NCBI RefSeq assembly: GCF_017114865.1
Contig: NZ_JADEYH010000026.1
Location: forward strand, 1-64,000
Source: Streptomyces verrucosisporus
Lineage (GTDB): Bacteria; Actinomycetota; Actinomycetes; Streptomycetales; Streptomycetaceae
DNA: 64,000 bases
Direction of reading: 5' to 3'
Part shown: one piece after another, positions 52,492 through 62,200 of the stretch
Layout of the letters: each line of letters starts with the position of its first letter
Position numbering within the stretch: position 1 is the first letter of the stretch
Notes under the pieces: generated by a model
Told to the model about the DNA's origin: nothing
Database searches by the model: none
The model's input: only the letters and a program-made list of their open reading frames with translations
Program-made: the position numbers and the translations under genes

Positions 52492-52878
52492 TCAGCCGTG
52501 TCCTCGGCGGAAGGCGCCGCGCTCGCGCGCCACGCTGCTCGGCGTGGAGACCACCCCGTTGCGCTGGTTCCACATCTGCCGGGTGACCCACACGTCCAGC
52601 ACCCCCCAGGTGGTGACCACCGTGCCCGCCACCGCCGCGAGCACCATGGGGAGGGCCAGCCACACCTGCGCCAGGGAGCACAGGACGGCGACCATCACCA
52701 GCACCAGGGTCACGGCCACCAGGACGACCGCGCGCACGGCCGCCGCCCGCACCGGGTCGGGCAGCCCCGGTCCGGTGCCCACGGGATCTCCACTCTCCTC
52801 GTACATCACATCCTCATCCCGGTCCCGCCGAAACTGATCGAACCCACCCGGTCCCCAGTCGGCCCTGCTCAGCCCCAT
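52492..52878 (-). CDS. Small membrane protein, two helices (128 aa)
   Basis: No family recognised. Two hydrophobic segments (about 45-70 and 75-95, AVVLVAVTLVLVMVAVL and LALPMVLAAVAGTVVTTWG) are flanked by an acidic N-terminus and a polar C-terminus ending in Arg/Gly. ATG 52878 follows GGGGAG by five bases. Divergent from cvnA with a 214-bp control region between them, so it might be co-regulated with the conservon. Confidence 0.75.
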   Translation of the reverse strand: MGLSRADWGPGGFDQFRRDRDEDVMYEESGDPVGTGPGLPDPVRAAAVRAVVLVAVTLVLVMVAVLCSLAQVWLALPMVLAAVAGTVVTTWGVLDVWVTRQMWNQRNGVVSTPSSVARERGAFRRGHG

Positions 52879-53092
52879 GCCATCTCCCCGTGCCCTGCCG
52901 TGCGCGCGTTCCCCGCGCACCGTGCGGCATCCGGCGTATCACACCACAGCGTCACAACAGCGCCCGACAGGCGCCGTACGGGGGCCCGATGTCCCGGACG
53001 CGCCCACGGCCCACCCGTTGCCAGTAGTAGGCTCGCGCCGTTTGCTGAGGGAACCCATGCTCCCGTTCGACGGGATGGACACAGGGGAGGCC

Positions 53093-55591
53093 ATGCGCTT
53101 TCGCGGCAAGTCGATCCGGCGGAAGATCGTGGCGCTGCTGCTGGTCCCCCTGGTGGCGCTCACCTCGATCTGGGCGTTCGCCACTGTGATCACCGGCCGT
53201 GAGGCGGACCGGCTGCTGGACGCCGCGGCCGTCATGGGCGAGCTCGGCGAACCGGTCCAGGAAGCCGTCCGTGCCCTCCAGACCGAGCGCCGCCACACCC
53301 TCGTCCACCTCGCCGACCCGCGCCGCTCCGATTCCCTGACCGCCCTGCACGACGGTCGGCAGGCCACCGACGAGGCGGTGGCGGCCCTGCGCTCCCGGGC
53401 CGAGGGCGAGGGGGTCCGCGGTGAGCTGGACGACGACCCCCGCAGGCGCCTGGACGAACTCCTCGCCGCGCTCGACCGGCTGGAGAAGGTGCGCGCCCGG
53501 GTCACGGACAACGCCATCGAGCGCCAGGACGCCTACGACGCTTACAACGCCCTCATCGACCCGTGCCACACCTTCCTCACCGGCATGCGCGGCGTCGACG
53601 ACGTCCGGCTGGAGAGGGAGGGCCGAGCCCTCATCGGCCTCACCCGCGCCCGCGAGTACCTCTCCCGCCAGGACGCCCTGCTGGCCGCCGCGTTCGCCGC
53701 CGGCCGGATGACCGGGGAGCAGCTGCGGGCCGTGTCCGACCGGGTGGCCGAGCGCGAACTCACCTACCGCACGCACCTCTCGGTGCTTCCCGCCGAGGAC
53801 CGGGAGAGGTACTGGAGGTTCTGGTCCGGCCCCGACGGCCGGGCCCTGCGCGCGGCCGAGGACGAGATCATCGCCGCCGGCGCCGCGGGAGCGGTGGAGG
53901 CCTTCGACGGAGAGCGCTGGCGGAAGACCTCCGGCACCGCACTGGAGGAGCTGCGGCGCATGGACGGGGAGACCGGCGAGCGCTACCACCGGCGGGTCGA
54001 ACCGGAGGCCGCCTCCGTGCTGCTGCGCGCCGCCGTCGTCGGAATCCTGGGCTTCGCGGCCGTCGTCGTCTCCGTGGCCGTCTCCCTGCGCATCGGCCGC
54101 GGCCTGGTCCGTGACCTCGGCGCCCTGCGCAGGGAGGCGGGGGAGGCCGCGGGCATACGGCTGCCCGGGGTCATGCGGCGGCTCGCCGCGGGCGAGCAGG
54201 TCGACGTGGAGACCGAGGCGCCGCTCCTGGAGTACGGACGCGACGAGATCGGGCAGGTCGGACAGGCCCTCAACACCCTCCAGAGGGCCGCCGTCGAGGC
54301 CGCCGTCAGGCAGGCGGACATGCGCCGCGGCGTCTCCGAGGTCTTCGTCAACCTCGCCCGCCGCAGCCAGGTGCTGCTCCACCGCCAGCTCACCCTGCTG
54401 GACGCGATGGAGCGGCGTACCGAGGATCCCGGAGAACTGGCCGACCTCTTCCGGCTCGACCACCTCACCACCCGTATGCGCCGGCATGCGGAGGGGCTGG
54501 TCATCCTCTCCGGCGCCACGCCCTCCCGCCAGTGGCGCAAGCCCATCCCCCTGATGGACGTCGTCCGCGCCGCCGTCTCCGAGGTGGAGGACTACGAGCG
54601 CATCGATGTGCGGCCGATGCCCCCGCTCGCGGTCGACGGCGCCGCCATCGCCGACCTGACCCACCTCGTCGCCGAACTCCTGGAGAACGCGACGGTTTTC
54701 TCGCCACCGCACACCGCGGTCCAGGTGCTCGGAGAGCGGGTCCCCAGCGGCTTCGCCCTGGAGATCCACGACCGGGGCCTGGGCATGTCCCCCGACGCGC
54801 TGCTGGAGGCCGGCCTCCGGCTCTCCGAGACGCCCGACTTCCGGCTCTCCGACACCGACAGGCTCGGCCTTTTCGTTGTCTCCCGGCTCGCCCGGCGCCA
54901 GAACGTCCGAGTCTCCCTGCAGCCCTCGCCCTACGGGGGCACCACCGCCGTCGTGCTCATCCCCGGCGCGCTGCTCACCGAGATCCCCGGCGCCTCCCGG
55001 AACGCCGTGGCGGCGGGGGAGGAGGAGACCGGGGAGCACCCCGCCCGGACCGCCGCGGGCCTCCCGCTGCGCGGCGCCCGGACCGCCATAGCGGCGGGCC
55101 GGGGAGGCCCGGACGGAACGGAACCGCCCGCCGGGGAGGTCAGGGGCACAGAAGCGGACGTCGGGACCCTGCTGCGCGGCCACGCCGCCGACCACCGCGG
55201 CGATCCGGCGCCGCGGCCCCCGTCCCGCCGCCCGCCCGGAGAGAGCGGCGGCACCGGACTCGTCCGGGAACTGCGGCCCGGCGTCCGCCGGGCACCGGAC
55301 GGGGGCCGGGAACGGGAGCAGGACCCGAGCCGGGGCGGGGGCCGGGAGCGGGGAGGGGACGCCGACCGGGCGCGCACCCGGATGGCCTCGTTCCAGCACG
55401 GACTGCGGCGCGGTCGGCAGCAGAGCGTGAACTCCCCCGGCGGTACGGGTGTGGACGCCCCGGAGGACGGGAACGGCTCGGACGGTGGGACCGGTTCGCA
55501 GGACGCGGCACCGCGACCGACACACTGGAGGGGGACGGCCGATGACCGCAGTGCACGGTATGGGAGAGGGCACCAGGGGGACGAAGGGTGA
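53093..55591 (+). CDS. cvnA: Conservon sensor kinase CvnA, NIT domain (832 aa)
   Basis: Membrane sensor kinase-like protein. MRFRGKSIRRKIVALLL and one helix (12-34) lead into an extracellular nitrate/nitrite-sensing-type domain (about 45-290). A second helix (305-328), a HAMP-like linker and a HATPase (about 500-620, HLVAELLENATVFSPP and DRGLGMSP) follow. No classical phospho-His is obvious. The tail after 650 is low complexity. The family start at 53093 was chosen; ATG 53057 with GAGGGA six bases before it is the alternative. First gene of a conservon. Confidence 0.88.
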   Translation: MRFRGKSIRRKIVALLLVPLVALTSIWAFATVITGREADRLLDAAAVMGELGEPVQEAVRALQTERRHTLVHLADPRRSDSLTALHDGRQATDEAVAALRSRAEGEGVRGELDDDPRRRLDELLAALDRLEKVRARVTDNAIERQDAYDAYNALIDPCHTFLTGMRGVDDVRLEREGRALIGLTRAREYLSRQDALLAAAFAAGRMTGEQLRAVSDRVAERELTYRTHLSVLPAEDRERYWRFWSGPDGRALRAAEDEIIAAGAAGAVEAFDGERWRKTSGTALEELRRMDGETGERYHRRVEPEAASVLLRAAVVGILGFAAVVVSVAVSLRIGRGLVRDLGALRREAGEAAGIRLPGVMRRLAAGEQVDVETEAPLLEYGRDEIGQVGQALNTLQRAAVEAAVRQADMRRGVSEVFVNLARRSQVLLHRQLTLLDAMERRTEDPGELADLFRLDHLTTRMRRHAEGLVILSGATPSRQWRKPIPLMDVVRAAVSEVEDYERIDVRPMPPLAVDGAAIADLTHLVAELLENATVFSPPHTAVQVLGERVPSGFALEIHDRGLGMSPDALLEAGLRLSETPDFRLSDTDRLGLFVVSRLARRQNVRVSLQPSPYGGTTAVVLIPGALLTEIPGASRNAVAAGEEETGEHPARTAAGLPLRGARTAIAAGRGGPDGTEPPAGEVRGTEADVGTLLRGHAADHRGDPAPRPPSRRPPGESGGTGLVRELRPGVRRAPDGGREREQDPSRGGGRERGGDADRARTRMASFQHGLRRGRQQSVNSPGGTGVDAPEDGNGSDGGTGSQDAAPRPTHWRGTADDRSARYGRGHQGDEG

Positions 55592-55671
55592 GCCGGACCG
55601 GTTCCCCGGCGGTCCGGCGGGCCCGGCCGGACAGCCCCGGCACGACGCGACCGGTGCGGGGTGAGCCCGCC

Positions 55672-56049
55672 GTGACGGACCGTTGGTTCGACGACGCCGC
55701 AGGACCGGTGGTGCGGCCGTACGCCATGACGCGCGGCCGCACCCGCAGCGCGACCGGAAGCCGTATCGACCCGGTCGCGCTGGTGGTCGCCGAGACGCAG
55801 GCCGGGTCCGCGGGCGGCACCGGCGTACTCGGCCCGGAGCACCTGGACATCGTCGCCCGGTGCCGCCGGGCCCCTCAGCCGGTCGCCGAACTGGCGGCCG
55901 TGCTGGACCTGCCGGTGGGTGTCGTACGCGTCCTGGTCGGAGATCTCGTCGAGGCCGAGCTGGTCCGCGTCGCCCGTCCCGTGCCCCCGGCCGAACTGCC
56001 GGACGAGCGCATACTGCGCGACGTGATCAACGGCCTGCGGGCGCTCTGA
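55672..56049 (+). CDS. cvnC: Conservon DUF742 protein CvnC (125 aa)
   Basis: DUF742 winged-helix-like protein with the family opening WFDDAAGPVVRPYAMTRGRT and the PQPVAELAAVLDLPVGVVRVLVGDL helix-turn-helix stretch. GTG 55672 with GGGGTGA seven bases upstream matches the usual N-terminus. An in-frame GTG at 55588 would overlap the cvnA stop and add 28 residues. The roadblock gene cvnB, normally between A and C, is missing. Confidence 0.88.
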   Translation: MTDRWFDDAAGPVVRPYAMTRGRTRSATGSRIDPVALVVAETQAGSAGGTGVLGPEHLDIVARCRRAPQPVAELAAVLDLPVGVVRVLVGDLVEAELVRVARPVPPAELPDERILRDVINGLRAL

Positions 56050-56099
56050 GCCATTTCCGGACACCCCGGGCGTCCCCGGAGCGGCCGCGGGAGACCTGC

Positions 56100-57098
56100 T
56101 CAGGCCGGGCCGGCCGGATCGGCCGGTCCGGCCGATCCGGCCACGGGGCGGTGCGCCCGGTCCGGATCCTGGATCAGGCGTGCCTCCACCCGGCCGTCCA
56201 CCAGCCGGGTCTCGAAGACCGGCTGGGGGGAGGTCGCGGGACCCCGTACGTTCCAGCCGTCCGCCAGGCGGAAGACGCTGCCGTGCCAGGGGCACCGCAC
56301 ACACCCGTCGGCGACCGTGCCCTGCGACAGCGGTCCGGCCATGTGGCTGCACCGGTCGGCCAGGGCGTGCACCCGCCCGCCGGTCTCGCGGACGACGACC
56401 ACCGGCGTCTCGCCCACGTACCGCCGGACCGGCTCGCCGACCGGCAGGTCGGCCATGTCGCCGATGGGGTGCCAGCCGGGCTCGACCACGGCGGGCACCT
56501 GCTCGGCGTGGTTGACGGCGGCGGCCTGCCGGTAGGCCAGATGGCCGCCCAGGGCCCCTCCCGCGCTCACCACGGCCAGTCCCGCGAAGCCCAGCAGGCG
56601 GCCCCGGGCCCGCCGGTCGCGCAGGCGGGCGGCCAGCGAGGCCGAGTACAGACCGACGGCCGCGGCGTTGGCCGCGGCGTGTACCAGGCCGACCCGCATC
56701 TGCGGTTTGCGCAGCTCGGCCCAGTCCACCCAGCCCGTCAGGGCGGCCGGTGCGGCCGCCGCCAGGCCGACCCCCACCAGGACGTCGGCGCCGCGGCGCT
56801 GTCCGGGCAGCAGATCGAGTACGGCGGCGGACATCCAGGTGCCGATGGGGACCTGCACCATCAGCGGATGCACCGCGTGGCCCAGCCAGCGGCCGTGCAG
56901 GGCGTCGCGCGCACCGCCCAGCGGAAGCGCGTGCACGGCGCGCCGCAGAGGTCCGAGCGCGGCGTCGAGACGCGGAGTGCTCTCCAGCCTCTCCACCGCG
57001 GTCAGGACCCGTCCCGGACGCTCGGAATCCGGAAGTGCGGAACGGACGGCGGATCGGGCGGCGGAGAAGGCCGTGCGGACGTTCTGAGAAACAGGCAT
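56100..57098 (-). CDS. DUF2231 membrane protein with C-terminal Rieske domain (332 aa)
   Basis: About 50-195 is a four-helix DUF2231 domain (HPLMVQVPIGTWMSAAVLDLL). About 215-310 is a Rieske [2Fe-2S] domain with CSH near 249-251 and CPWH near 268-271, both ligand pairs intact. Probably a membrane-bound electron carrier or oxygenase-type ferredoxin partner. It lies on the opposite strand between cvnC and cvnD, with its start facing cvnD. ATG 57098; a longer frame exists upstream but is less likely. Confidence 0.87.
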   Translation of the reverse strand: MPVSQNVRTAFSAARSAVRSALPDSERPGRVLTAVERLESTPRLDAALGPLRRAVHALPLGGARDALHGRWLGHAVHPLMVQVPIGTWMSAAVLDLLPGQRRGADVLVGVGLAAAAPAALTGWVDWAELRKPQMRVGLVHAAANAAAVGLYSASLAARLRDRRARGRLLGFAGLAVVSAGGALGGHLAYRQAAAVNHAEQVPAVVEPGWHPIGDMADLPVGEPVRRYVGETPVVVVRETGGRVHALADRCSHMAGPLSQGTVADGCVRCPWHGSVFRLADGWNVRGPATSPQPVFETRLVDGRVEARLIQDPDRAHRPVAGSAGPADPAGPA

Positions 57099-57322
57099 AC
57101 CGCCCAGTTCCCTGGCGATACCGGCCGTAAACGACCCGCGGAGGTGGCACAGGCCGTACTCGACGGCCATTGGCGGTACTTGGCCCGTAGCGGTACTTGG
57201 CCTGATCACGTCCCGGCCGCCGCGGGGACTTGTCGTCACCGCGCCGGTACGGAACGATCCCATGCTCCGACGGGCGGCACCGCGGAGGGCGGGCCGCACT
57301 GCGAGATGCGGAGGAATAACCG

Positions 57323-57994
57323 ATGGTCTTCGCGGACTCCGGCGCCTGGCGAGAGCACCGAGAGAGCGTCGCCGCCGCCTCACCGGTGGCGCTGAAGGTG
57401 CTGGTGGCGGGCGGCCCGGGAGCGGGCAAGACCACCCTGGTCGGCTCCGCCAGCGAGGTCGGGCCGCTGCGCACCGAGGAGTTCCTGACACAGGGGCGTC
57501 CTCCGGCCGGCGGACCCGGACGGGCGTGGGGAGCGGCGGCAGCGGAGGGCCCCGGAGAGCGGAAAGCAGCCACCGTCGCCATGGACTTCGGCCGCATCAC
57601 ACTGAGCGAACGGCTGACCCTCTGCCTCCTCGCGGCCCCGGGTCAGGAGCGGTTCGGGCCCCTGTGGGACGAACTGGCCCAGGGGGCGCTCGGCGCGGTG
57701 CTCCTCGCCGACACCTGCCGCCCGCAGGACTGCCTCGGCGCACTCGGCCGCCTTCGGCGGCACGCCGTTCCGTACGCCGTGGCCGTGAACGGCTCCGACG
57801 GCGCCCACCGGCCTGCGACGGAGGCGGTGCGCGCCGCGCTGGGGCTGGACGCGGCGGTGCCGGTCCTGCGGTGCGACGCGCGCGACCGCGGCTCCGTGCG
57901 CGAGATGCTGGCCTCGGTCGTGGAGCACGCCATGACCGCCGGCGCACCCGGGCGCCGCGGAAGAGCCCCCGGCCCCACGTACCCCCCGGCCTGA
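57323..57994 (+). CDS. cvnD: Conservon small GTPase CvnD (223 aa)
   Basis: Ras-like ATP/GTP-binding protein of the conservon type. P-loop GGPGAGKTT is at about 31-39, DFGRI marks switch regions, LAAPGQERFGPLWDEL is G3, and VNGSDG stands where cvnD proteins have the N-x-F-D base-recognition motif. Thus G4 is changed (Asn-Gly-Ser-Asp). The C-terminal tail is basic and Pro-rich. ATG 57323 follows GGAGG. It is separated from cvnC by the inverted Rieske gene, so it needs its own promoter. Confidence 0.87.
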   Translation: MVFADSGAWREHRESVAAASPVALKVLVAGGPGAGKTTLVGSASEVGPLRTEEFLTQGRPPAGGPGRAWGAAAAEGPGERKAATVAMDFGRITLSERLTLCLLAAPGQERFGPLWDELAQGALGAVLLADTCRPQDCLGALGRLRRHAVPYAVAVNGSDGAHRPATEAVRAALGLDAAVPVLRCDARDRGSVREMLASVVEHAMTAGAPGRRGRAPGPTYPPA

Positions 57995-58014
57995 CACGAC
58001 CAGGTCTCCGACGC

Positions 58015-58041
58015 CCGGCGGGCCCGGCTCCCGGGCGCCGG
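58015..58041. terminator. Imperfect hairpin between cvnD and glpK
   Basis: CCGGCG and CCCGG on the left pair with CCGGG and CGCCGG on the right with a 2-nt bulge. It lies between convergent genes. Confidence 0.4.
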
Positions 58042-58097
58042 AGGCCACCGGGGAGGCGGACCCGGCCGGGGAGGGAGGCGCAGCCGGGGAGAGAGGC

Positions 58098-59618
58098 TCA
58101 GTCGCCGTCCTCCTCCCAGCCGAAGCTGCGCTCGACGGCCTTGCGCCAGTTGCGGTGCTCCCGCTCACGGACCTCCGCGTCCATCCGGGGAGTCCACTCG
58201 GCGTCCTTCTTCCAGTGCGCCTTGAGCTCCTCCAGGTCCGACCAGACCCCGGTGGCCAGACCGGCCGCGTACGCCGCGCCCAGACAGGTGGTCTCGGAGA
58301 TCACCGGCCGGATCACCGGCACCCCGAGCACATCCGCCTGGTGCTGCATCAGCAGCCCGTTGGCGGTCATGCCGCCGTCCACCTTGAGGCTGGTGATCTC
58401 CACCCCGGAGTCCTGGTACATCGCGTCGACGACCTCGCGCGTCTGCCAGCTCGTCGCCTCCAGCACGGCCCGTGCCAGGTGCGCCTTGGTGACATAGCGG
58501 GTCAGACCGGTGACGACGCCGCGCGCGTCCGAGCGCCAGTACGGGGCGAACAGGCCGGAGAAGGCCGGGACGATGTACGCGCCGCCGTTGTCCTCCACGC
58601 TCGCGGCCAGGGGCTCGATCTCGGCGGCCTCCCGGATGATTCCGAGCTGGTCGCGGAACCACTGCACCAGGGCGCCGGTGATGGCGATCGACCCCTCCAG
58701 GCAGTAGACGGGCCGCTCGCCGCCGAGCTGGTAGCCCACCGTGGTCACCAGTCCGCTCCTGGACGCCACCGGACGGTGGCCGGTGTTCAGCAGCAGGAAA
58801 GAGCCGGTGCCGTAGGTGTTCTTGGCGTCGCCGACCTCGTAGCAGGTCTGGCCGAAGATGGCCGCCTGCTGGTCGCCGAGCGCGGAGGCCACCGGCACCC
58901 CGGTGCTCGTCCCCACCGAGGTCGTGCCGTAGACCTCGGCCGAGGAGCGGATCTCAGGCAGCACCGCCTCGGGGATGCCCATGGCCTCCAGGATCGAGGA
59001 GTCCCACTGGAGGGTCTCCAGATTCATCAGCATCGTCCGGCTGGCGTTGGTGACGTCCGTGACGTGCACGCCGCCCTCCGTGCCGCCGGTGAGGTTCCAG
59101 ATCAGCCAGGAGTCCATCGTGCCGAAGGCGATCTCGCCGGCCTCGGCGCGCTCGCGCAGCCCGGGCACGTGCTCCAGCAGCCAGGCGGCCTTCGGGCCGG
59201 AGAAGTAGCTGGCCAGCGGGAGCCCGGTCCGGTCGCGGAAACGGTCCTGGCCCACGTCGCCGCCCAGCTCCCGGCAGAGCGCGGAGGTGCGGGTGTCCTG
59301 CCAGACGATGGCGTTGTGGACCGGCCTGCCGGTGGCGCGGTCCCACAGCACGGTCGTCTCACGCTGGTTGGTGATGCCCAGCGCGCTCAGATCGCGGCCG
59401 CGCAGCCCCGCCTTGGCGAGCGCTCCCGCGACCACGGCCTGGACCTTGGACCAGATCTCGGTGGCGTCGTGCTCCACCCAGCCGGGCTTGGGGAAGATCT
59501 GCCGGTGCTCGCGCTGGTCGACGGCGACGATCGCGCCGTCGTGGTCGAAGATGATGCAGCGGCTCGACGTGGTGCCCTGGTCGATCGCGGCGACGTAGGT
59601 GGCTGCGGTGTCCGTCAT
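58098..59618 (-). CDS. glpK: Glycerol kinase (506 aa)
   Basis: FGGY-family kinase that makes sn-glycerol 3-phosphate. The N-terminal motif AIDQGTTSSR binds phosphate, WQDTRT and NQRETT are substrate-site motifs, and the FGGY signatures near GVTGLTRYVTKAHLARA and KVDGGMTANGLLMQ are intact. Full length. ATG 59618. It is 96 bp downstream of glpF in one operon. No glpD or gylR regulator is visible in the window. Confidence 0.97.
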   Translation of the reverse strand: MTDTAATYVAAIDQGTTSSRCIIFDHDGAIVAVDQREHRQIFPKPGWVEHDATEIWSKVQAVVAGALAKAGLRGRDLSALGITNQRETTVLWDRATGRPVHNAIVWQDTRTSALCRELGGDVGQDRFRDRTGLPLASYFSGPKAAWLLEHVPGLRERAEAGEIAFGTMDSWLIWNLTGGTEGGVHVTDVTNASRTMLMNLETLQWDSSILEAMGIPEAVLPEIRSSAEVYGTTSVGTSTGVPVASALGDQQAAIFGQTCYEVGDAKNTYGTGSFLLLNTGHRPVASRSGLVTTVGYQLGGERPVYCLEGSIAITGALVQWFRDQLGIIREAAEIEPLAASVEDNGGAYIVPAFSGLFAPYWRSDARGVVTGLTRYVTKAHLARAVLEATSWQTREVVDAMYQDSGVEITSLKVDGGMTANGLLMQHQADVLGVPVIRPVISETTCLGAAYAAGLATGVWSDLEELKAHWKKDAEWTPRMDAEVREREHRNWRKAVERSFGWEEDGD

Positions 59619-59714
59619 GGCGGTTCCTCCGGTCCCCTTGTGCTGGTCGTCCTCGGTGCTTCCCGCTCTTTCCCGGTCCTTCTCCGGCCTTGTTCCCGGT
59701 CCTCGCGGCCCGGA

Positions 59715-60449
59715 TCAGAAGGCGAGGTTGTAGACGAGTGCCCCGAGGACGCCGCCGATGACCGGCCCCACCACCGGAACCCAGGAGTACCCCCAGTCGG
59801 AGGTGCCCTTGTTGGGGATGGGCAGCAGCGCGTGGGCGATGCGGGGACCCAGGTCACGGGCCGGGTTGATGGCATAACCGGTGGGGCCGCCGAGGGACAG
59901 GCCGATTCCGACGACCAGCAGCGCGACGATGAGGAGCGCGGTGCCGGACTCGCCCAGCCCCTTGGTCAGGCCGAAGGCCAGGATCGGCAGCACCAGGGCG
60001 ACGGTCGCGATGATCTCGGTGACCAGGTTGGCCACCGGGCTGCGGACCTCCGGAATCGTCGAGAAGATGCCGAGGGTCGGCATCGCGGTCTCCTTGTCGC
60101 GGTTCAGCGCGAACTGCGCGTAGTAGACCAGCCAGGCCAGCACGGCGCCGAGGATCGCACCGATGATCTGCCCCGTGATGTAGACCGGGACCTTGTCCCA
60201 GTTCTCACCCGTCTGGGTGGCGATGCCGATGGTCACGGCGGGATTGATGTGACCCCCGGAAAGGGGCGCCGCGGTGTAGGCGCCCGTGAGCACCCCGAAG
60301 CCCCATCCGAAGGCGATGACGATCCAGCCCGCGTTTTGCGCCTTGGACCGGTTGAGCGTGATGGCGGCGTTGACCCCCGCGCCGAAGAGGACCAGGAGTG
60401 CCGTTCCGATGATCTCGCCGAGGAAGATATCGCTGTTGGGAAGGTTCAT
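59715..60449 (-). CDS. glpF: Glycerol facilitator, MIP family (244 aa)
   Basis: Aquaglyceroporin with six membrane helices and two NPA boxes: HINPAVTIG near residue 70 and INPARDLGPR near 195. The NPARD form with Asp after Arg is typical of glycerol-conducting channels. It lets glycerol diffuse in for GlpK to trap. ATG 60449 with GGAG nearby. First gene of glpF-glpK. The 277-bp upstream stretch has no recognised gene or operator. Confidence 0.96.
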   Translation of the reverse strand: MNLPNSDIFLGEIIGTALLVLFGAGVNAAITLNRSKAQNAGWIVIAFGWGFGVLTGAYTAAPLSGGHINPAVTIGIATQTGENWDKVPVYITGQIIGAILGAVLAWLVYYAQFALNRDKETAMPTLGIFSTIPEVRSPVANLVTEIIATVALVLPILAFGLTKGLGESGTALLIVALLVVGIGLSLGGPTGYAINPARDLGPRIAHALLPIPNKGTSDWGYSWVPVVGPVIGGVLGALVYNLAF

Positions 60450-60726
60450 TGCCGCTCCTCCGTGCCCTCACCCCGGGCAGCGGCCCCGGGTGTCCCTGCG
60501 GGGTGCGTTGTGCGGTGCCGACGGATCCGGCGGCACGGCGCGGCCGCGCCCCGCCCGGCGTCCGCGACGAGCGTGCGTGTCCAGCGGAACCGCCCCGGGG
60601 AGCATCCGGTCATGGAGACCGACGTGCGGCGATACCGTCTGATAATCGGAAGTGTTCCCCCGGTGAGGAGGACCGTCAAGGCAACCCGCAGGGCGAGGCG
60701 GCCCGGCGGAGAAGGCCGGACGCGGC

Positions 60727-61929
60727 TCAGCCCGCGCCCGGGCGGGGCATCCGGGTGAGCCGGTCCGGCCCCGGGGCGTCCTCCATACGGCTGTCGGCCA
60801 GCGCCCTGATCACCTCGGCCAGCCGCACCACCCCCACGCAGCGTCCCGCCTCGTCCACGACCGCCACGTCGTCGGCCGTACGGCCGCTGTCCCCGGCGGC
60901 CACCACGTCGAGCACCTCCCACGCGGTTGCGCCCACCCGGACCGTGCGGGGCCGGTCCGCCAGCCGGACCGCGGGCCGGTCGGCGTACAGGGCGTGGCCG
61001 TAGCGGCCCGACATGGCAAGCAGGAAGCGGTCCCGGTCCACCGCGCGCACCGGCACACCGTCGTGGTCCACCAGCATCACCCCGGTCACCTCCGGCGAGC
61101 CGGTGAGCAGCGCCCGCACCTGGGAGGCGGAGGCCGACAGCGGCAGCAGGACCGCGGGATGCAGGAACTCCGAGACCGGCGGCCCCTGCGAGTCCCTCCC
61201 GTCCGGCGGAGCGGCGGGCGGACACACCGGCACACGGACCTCGACGGCCGGACGGCGCGCGGGCGGGGCGAACAGATGCCCCTGCGCCAGGTGCGCGCCG
61301 ACCGCCCGCGCGGACGCGTACTGCAGCTCGGTCTCCACCCCCTCGACGGCCAGCAGCGCCCCGACGCCGTCGCAGAACCGCCGCAGCCCGGCGACCGCCG
61401 CACGGTAGGCGGGCCGGTGCGGCAGCCCGGCCACGACGGCGGCGTCCACCTTGAGCAGATCGGGGGAGAGGTCGGCGAGCAGCAGCAGCGACGGGTCCCC
61501 GGCGCCGATCCCGTCCACGCAGATCCGGAAACCGTCCTCGCGCAGCGCGCCGACCGCCGCCAGCAGCGCCTCGCGGGGCACCGGCGCCCCGCCGGGCGCC
61601 GACGCCGGCCGCGGGGTGATGTCGAGCGTCACCTCCCACGGCCGGCGGCCGGCCTCCCGCACGGCCCGGCGCAGTGCGGAAAGGTCGCCGAGGCCGGCGA
61701 GGGTGGCGGCGAAGACGTTGACGTGCAGGGGCAGCAGTCCTTCCCGGCGTGCGGCGGACCGCAGGGCCAGCGCGGCCAGCTCGGCGTCCAGCTCCGGATC
61801 GCGGCACGCCTCGGCCAGGACATCGCCTCTCCCGCAGCGGGCCAGGACCTCCAGGGCCGTAACGGAACCGGTCCCGAGGTCCACGACCGGCTGGTAGGCG
61901 AATCGGAGGTGGCTCGTCCAGGCATGCAC
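60727..61929 (-). CDS. Degenerate EAL domain with CBS-like pair (400 aa)
   Basis: EAL-fold domain at about 10-230: EAL reads EVL, the N (HVNVF), K (LLKVD) and EGVE...Q motifs remain, but the metal-binding DDFG loop reads DGIG and ENLTE-like reads DITP. It is probably not an active c-di-GMP phosphodiesterase and may bind the nucleotide or a protein. Two CBS-like motifs (about 265-385) follow. GTG 61929 was chosen because the fold starts just after; an ATG at 62103 would add 58 poorly coding residues. No ribosome binding site is clear for either. Confidence 0.8.
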   Translation of the reverse strand: MHAWTSHLRFAYQPVVDLGTGSVTALEVLARCGRGDVLAEACRDPELDAELAALALRSAARREGLLPLHVNVFAATLAGLGDLSALRRAVREAGRRPWEVTLDITPRPASAPGGAPVPREALLAAVGALREDGFRICVDGIGAGDPSLLLLADLSPDLLKVDAAVVAGLPHRPAYRAAVAGLRRFCDGVGALLAVEGVETELQYASARAVGAHLAQGHLFAPPARRPAVEVRVPVCPPAAPPDGRDSQGPPVSEFLHPAVLLPLSASASQVRALLTGSPEVTGVMLVDHDGVPVRAVDRDRFLLAMSGRYGHALYADRPAVRLADRPRTVRVGATAWEVLDVVAAGDSGRTADDVAVVDEAGRCVGVVRLAEVIRALADSRMEDAPGPDRLTRMPRPGAG

Positions 61930-62114
61930 GGCATCAGCATGCTGCCACCGAAGGCACCCGGAGGGGTTGTTCGCGCAGAGTTCACGAGTATTTCCGCGCT
62001 TCGCGCCCGCCGCCCCGGGCGCGGGCGGAGAATCCGGGAAACGTGGCGAACGGGTGACAGCGCACCGAATCCAGAACCGCCGTGGAGCGGGCCGCGTCCC
62101 CATCACCGGACGAC

Positions 62115-62151
62115 GGCGGTACGGGACCCACGGGGGTGGTGCCGTACCGCC
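62115..62151 (-). terminator. Hairpin after the dipeptidase gene
   Basis: GGCGGTACGG (62115-62124) pairs with CCGTACCGCC (62142-62151), about 50 bp past the stop at 62201. Confidence 0.5.
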
Positions 62152-62200
62152 CCGCCCGGCACGCCGGCGCCGGGCGGTACACGCGGCCGGTGGGAGCCGC

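Noticed and set aside
60613..60758. Short plus-strand frame of 48 codons upstream of glpF
   Set aside because: No ribosome binding site and Arg-rich composition; it overlaps the EAL gene end and looks like chance.
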